A stretch of DNA of 64,000 nucleotides, from positions 1 to 64,000 of the forward strand of contig JABIHA010000074.1 of NCBI GenBank assembly GCA_018649885.1, read 5' to 3'. The DNA is from Bacteriovoracaceae bacterium. Lineage in GTDB: Bacteria; Bdellovibrionota; Bacteriovoracia; Bacteriovoracales; Bacteriovoracaceae. Shown one piece after another: positions 60,816-64,000 of the stretch. A program made the translations under genes and the position numbers. Each line of letters begins with the position of its first letter. Positions within the stretch are counted from its first letter, which is position 1. Under the pieces are notes generated by a model. It ran no database searches and was not told the origin of the DNA. It worked only from the letters and a program-made list of their open reading frames with translations.

Positions 60816-61733
60816 TTGAACTCTAAACTTTTGGTCACCATGTTATTTCTAGCTGCAGCAAATCATCTCTATGCTCTATCTATTTCCACATATAATATTC
60901 GAAATTTTGATTATGACTCAAGGTCTAAAACCTCTACTAACAAATCCAAATTGGCCGAAATATTAGAAAACCTTGAAAGTGATTTAGTGGCCGTCCAAGA
61001 AATTACTAAACCCAAAAAGTTTAAAGAGTTTATTAATCATTTTCTTCCTGCCTATGGAGTCGCCCTTTCAAGATGCGGAGGAGCAAATTCTCAAAGCCTT
61101 GGATTTATCTACAATAAAAATCAGCTGAGACTTGATGGCTTCTATGAAGACGATAGAACAAATGCCTACCAGGGCATGTCAAATAAAGGCTGTCCTACCC
61201 AAGGCTCAAGGCCTTTGGCAGTCGCCAAATTTACTAACCTATCCGCAAAATCTGGATTAAGAGATTTCACCGCTATTGCTGTCCATCTCAAGGCAGGCCC
61301 CTCTCCAAAGAGTGTGGGAAAAAGAAAGAAACAACTTTTAATCATTCGCGAAATTATTGATGAAATTCGAGAATTTGAAGATGTAAATATCGCCATAATG
61401 GGAGATTTTAATACAACTAGCTTTAATAAAGGTGGTATCGGCTTAAGTAATTTCGAAGATTTTGCTATAAACTCTGGACTAAATAACATCACCTACCAAG
61501 ACGTAAAATGCTCAAACTATTATTTCCCAAACTATGGTAGTCCCATCGTTAAGTCCTCGCTCTTAGACCACATTCTCATTAGTGATGAAATGAGTGAGTA
61601 CTTTGAGTATATAAAATCAAGCTCCACTCTATTTTGCAGAAACTTATCTTGCTCTGATATGGACAAAGAAAAAGTTGATGTTTTATTTGACCAAGTATCC
61701 GACCACTGCCCTATAATATCCCACCTCAAATAA
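60816..61733 (+). CDS. Exported endonuclease/exonuclease/phosphatase-family nuclease
   Basis: Start taken as TTG at 60816, eight bases after GGGAG (a TTG at 60810 is too close). About 305 residues with a signal peptide ending near LYA-LSI. EEP motifs in order: STYNIRNF, VAVQEI (metal Glu), VHLKAG (His), IMGDFNT (Asp/Asn), LLDHILIS, SDHCPI (catalytic His). It resembles secreted DNases of this superfamily. Several Cys could form disulfides outside the cytosol. In a predator it could degrade prey DNA; this is inference. Confidence 0.9.
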   Translation: MNSKLLVTMLFLAAANHLYALSISTYNIRNFDYDSRSKTSTNKSKLAEILENLESDLVAVQEITKPKKFKEFINHFLPAYGVALSRCGGANSQSLGFIYNKNQLRLDGFYEDDRTNAYQGMSNKGCPTQGSRPLAVAKFTNLSAKSGLRDFTAIAVHLKAGPSPKSVGKRKKQLLIIREIIDEIREFEDVNIAIMGDFNTTSFNKGGIGLSNFEDFAINSGLNNITYQDVKCSNYYFPNYGSPIVKSSLLDHILISDEMSEYFEYIKSSSTLFCRNLSCSDMDKEKVDVLFDQVSDHCPIISHLK

Positions 61734-61787
61734 CTCATTTTGTGATAGGATAATTGAAATTATTCAGCTCCTCATTAAGGAAAAAAC

Positions 61788-62369
61788 GTGAAATATTTAT
61801 CCATTGATATAGAGTCAACAGGCCTAGACCAAGACTGTCACATGATAGAGTTTGCAATGGTTCCCTTCGACTCCGAAAAAGGACTAGAGGAAACGCTTGC
61901 CAGAGAATATCTAATAACTTGCCCAAGTTTTGATTCCCTCAGGCCAAAACTAAACTCATGGGTTGCTGAGAATATGAGTGAGCTTATTATGCGTGCACAT
62001 AGTTCAGGTATGCCACTTGCATCATTCAAGTCACAGTTCACCGAATACCTCGAATCAAGCGAAGTAAAATCCTACTTTGGAGATGACCCAATTGTCATTT
62101 TTGGCAAATCACTCAATGCCATAGACCTACCCTTTCTAAATAGAGATTTAGGATGGGAGTTTATGAGAAAGTATTTTTCACATAGGACATGTGACCTTTC
62201 TTGTATTGGATACGCCCTTGTGGATTTAGGAACATTGCCAATAGGTTGTGAGGGTGGATCATCGCTGATGAACTATTTTAATATGGGTGATGTGGCCCAC
62301 ACGGCTTTAGAAGATGCTAAAAATACTGCCATAATGTATCTTAAGATTCTTGAGAAATTCAGTTGCTAG
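61788..62369 (+). CDS. DEDD-family 3'-5' exonuclease
   Basis: 193 residues from GTG at 61788 with AAGGAA upstream. Exo I: YLSIDIESTGLDQD (Asp, Glu). Exo II: GKSLNAIDLPFLNRD (Asp). Exo III: HTALEDAKNT (His, Asp), so DEDDh type. It resembles the DnaQ/oligoribonuclease group in length. It could act on DNA or short RNA; not distinguishable by eye. It converges on the LysM-M23 gene with an 11-bp overlap. Confidence 0.88.
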   Translation: MKYLSIDIESTGLDQDCHMIEFAMVPFDSEKGLEETLAREYLITCPSFDSLRPKLNSWVAENMSELIMRAHSSGMPLASFKSQFTEYLESSEVKSYFGDDPIVIFGKSLNAIDLPFLNRDLGWEFMRKYFSHRTCDLSCIGYALVDLGTLPIGCEGGSSLMNYFNMGDVAHTALEDAKNTAIMYLKILEKFSC

Positions 62370-63075
62370 CGGCCTTTTTCTTTTTAGAAAGTGCTGCCAC
62401 TTTTCTCCCTTTCAAGTGAGAGTTCAGGTAAACATAAGGATTTTGTGCCTTTTGTCCTTTGCGTATTTCAAAATGAAGGTGAGGTCCTGTTGCCCTCCCT
62501 GTCTGTCCTACTTGTGCTAAAACCTGTCCCTGGTGAACCCACTGCCCTTTTTTCACAAAGTTCTTTTTATTATGGGCATAAACTGTGTGCCAACCATTTT
62601 CATGAGAAATGACAATCATTCTGCCATAACCTCTAACCCAGCCCTGATGGAGTACTCTGCCCTTTTTTACGGCCAAAATATGGGTGCCTGTTCTAGCGGC
62701 TATATCAAGTCCATCGTGATGTCTTCCACCTCTTGGACCAAAACGTGAACTAATATTCTTTGAGCTAGGGACAGGCCAGACTAGAGGCCCTAGATCACTA
62801 GGAAGCGCTTCGCCTGAACTATAGTTTCTATTATCTATCTTTGCTAGAAGCCCACCAATGACTCCCCCATTTTCAGGTATAAATAAATAGTCACCAACAA
62901 CCAGGGTTCTATTTTGATTTAAATTTAATAGCTGAGTGGCCCCGATATGAAATCTTTTGGCCAAATGGTCATAACTGTCTCCCGACTTCACTTGATAATA
63001 GTGCCCAGATCTAAGGTGAGCGCAAGAACACAACAAAATTGTGAAAAAAACGAGAGGAAGTATTTTATTTACCAT
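62359..63075 (-). CDS. LysM-M23 lipoprotein (NlpD-like)
   Basis: Start at 63075 (MVNKILPLVFFTILLCSC); an ATG at 63096 would overlap surE. 238 residues: lipobox LLCSC, one LysM motif (YYQVKSGDSYDHLAKRFHIG), and an M23 domain with HHDGLDIAA, HTVYAHNKK and GPHLHFEIRKG. The first zinc ligand (H in RGGRHHDGLD), Asp and the HxH motif are all present, so it may be an active endopeptidase rather than an NlpD-type activator. surE upstream mirrors the surE-nlpD neighbourhood of E. coli. Confidence 0.9.
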   Translation of the reverse strand: MVNKILPLVFFTILLCSCAHLRSGHYYQVKSGDSYDHLAKRFHIGATQLLNLNQNRTLVVGDYLFIPENGGVIGGLLAKIDNRNYSSGEALPSDLGPLVWPVPSSKNISSRFGPRGGRHHDGLDIAARTGTHILAVKKGRVLHQGWVRGYGRMIVISHENGWHTVYAHNKKNFVKKGQWVHQGQVLAQVGQTGRATGPHLHFEIRKGQKAQNPYVYLNSHLKGRKVAALSKKKKAASN

Positions 63076-63080
63076 TAACT

Positions 63081-63851
63081 TCAATCCCAGCTCCATAGTT
63101 CAATCATTTCATCGTAAATATCGCGGTGACCTTCTTCTCGGTTCATCACATCCAAACATGATAGTGAAACAAAATTCTCAGATACTGCTTCACAGTCAGA
63201 ACCCTCTATAATTTCATCTCCTCGATAATTGCCACCAATAAAATAATAAATATTTCCCTTGTCACATATTCGTTTTTTTAATTCGGGTATATATATTCTT
63301 TTACCTACTTCTGTAAGTTTCGCCCCAGACAACTTTTCAATTGGTAAATTAGGTACGTTTATATTTGCAAGTGTGTGATGTGCAATTTTTCTCGAACATC
63401 CAGATTCAATAAATGCTTTTATAAGTTTAGCTGCAGACAAAAAGTGTTTTTGATCTTCATCTGAATAATTTAAGGCCAAGCTGACGGCCACAGATGGAAT
63501 TCCATGAAGGGCAGCTTCTCTTGCAGCTGCAACAGTTCCCGAGTAGTAACGATCCTGACCCAGGTTAGCACCATTATTAATTCCTGATACTACTAGATCA
63601 GGAAATGAATCTTTGTAAAAAGCTTCAAGGGCAAGAAGTGTACAATCTGCGGGGTAGCCGTTCACTGCGTACCTATTTTCACCACACTCTTCTAACAGCA
63701 ATTCTTTTAGCAGTGAAATCCCGTGCCCTGTACTAGACATCTCATACCTGGGGGCCACGGTTATGATATCTCCAACAGAAGACAACTCGTCTTCTAAGGC
63801 CTTTATCCCAGGGGCATTAATTCCATCATCGTTGGTAATTAATATCCTCAT
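63081..63851 (-). CDS. surE: 5'/3'-nucleotidase SurE
   Basis: 256 residues; TGAGG lies seven bases before the ATG. MRILITNDDGINAPGI (metal-binding Asp pair), APRYEMSSTGHGIS, GYPADCTLLAL and VSGINNGANLGQDRYYSGTVAAAREA are SurE signatures. It dephosphorylates nucleoside monophosphates in stress. Followed directly by the LysM-M23 gene. Confidence 0.97.
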   Translation of the reverse strand: MRILITNDDGINAPGIKALEDELSSVGDIITVAPRYEMSSTGHGISLLKELLLEECGENRYAVNGYPADCTLLALEAFYKDSFPDLVVSGINNGANLGQDRYYSGTVAAAREAALHGIPSVAVSLALNYSDEDQKHFLSAAKLIKAFIESGCSRKIAHHTLANINVPNLPIEKLSGAKLTEVGKRIYIPELKKRICDKGNIYYFIGGNYRGDEIIEGSDCEAVSENFVSLSCLDVMNREEGHRDIYDEMIELWSWD

Positions 63852-63860
63852 GTGAAAACC

Positions 63861-64000
63861 TCAGCCTTGTTGTAAATTATTCAAATTGGATTTAAATAGA
63901 TGATACTGTTTTGTCATTCGAGTTAAGTCAACATTCCTGTAGCATTCTTCAACTTCGGGTCCAATTCCAAGAGAGATAATCCCTAGATCAAAGAATTCAA
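63861..64000 (-). CDS. 3' end of a gene entering from the right edge
   Basis: On the minus strand an open frame runs from the window edge to TGA at 63863-63861 and encodes about 45 residues (starting EFFDLGIISLGIGPEVEE, ending LNNLQQG). It ends 10 bp before surE and probably belongs to the same transcript. Too short to identify. Confidence 0.5.
   Translation of the reverse strand, partial: EFFDLGIISLGIGPEVEECYRNVDLTRMTKQYHLFKSNLNNLQQG

Noticed and set aside
1-64000. tRNA, rRNA, CRISPR, insertion sequences or prophage genes
   Set aside because: No cloverleaf-like segments, repeat-spacer arrays, transposase motifs or phage structural genes were seen on either strand.

Overview
The window looks like chromosomal DNA of a low-GC, Gram-negative Bdellovibrionota-type bacterium, probably close to the Bacteriovorax/Halobacteriovorax predators. 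This is inferred from gene style and order: many lipoproteins, outer-membrane barrels, exported hydrolases and long TPR proteins, with a rimP-nusA-infB-rbfA-truB block and a cdaA-cdaR-glmM block. No rRNA, tRNA, CRISPR array, insertion sequence or prophage was seen. Genes are tightly packed, and operon genes often overlap by ATGA.

Layout. Positions 1-476 hold a tandem pair of ~100-bp structured repeats, then a beta-barrel gene with a likely 3' frameshift. Positions 1087-18199 (minus strand) form one 12-gene Pel-type exopolysaccharide operon: galE, HD-GYP phosphodiesterase, hybrid histidine kinase with Hpt, pelA, pelB, receiver, pelD, pelE, a HEAT-like protein, pelF, pelG, TPR lipoprotein. Positions 18553-20361 (plus) hold an ECF sigma factor, a likely membrane anti-sigma factor and two small exported proteins, one very rich in arginine. 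Positions 20368-32006 hold DUF2452, a membrane ferredoxin, plsC, the translation/transcription block truB-rbfA-infB-nusA-rimP, and a TPR/winged-helix regulator. Positions 32252-42810 hold thrS (no TGS domain), ddl, a Ppx/GppA-Apt fusion, a subtilisin, ubiE, a MetE-like protein, a cysteine desulfurase and an IscR-like regulator. Positions 43188-49126 are tsaE-nnr-pdxJ-glmM-cdaR-cdaA. Positions 49212-57643 hold yjbQ, a PilZ-GAF-AAA+ regulator, an ATP-grasp enzyme, a murein-peptidase lipoprotein, a ferrochelatase-MFS fusion, queF and a receiver. The rest holds unknown lipoproteins, a ferredoxin, an exported nuclease, a DEDD exonuclease, a LysM-M23 peptidase and surE.

The strongest unexplained signals are two probable small-RNA genes. 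One (minus, about 57790-57710) has a TATAAT promoter, three hairpins each exposing AGGA in the loop, and an intrinsic terminator, which is the architecture of CsrA/RsmA-sequestering RNAs. The other (plus, about 49814-49910) starts exactly where a sigma-54 (GG-N10-GC) promoter predicts. It folds into a 10-bp stem with a C-rich loop and ends at a terminator whose loop is also C-rich. Nine bases of its first loop are perfectly complementary to the Shine-Dalgarno region of galE, the first gene of the pel operon. HD-GYP, PelD-like, PilZ and phosphorelay proteins together with these RNAs suggest heavy second-messenger and post-transcriptional control of the surface polysaccharide. That link is inference.
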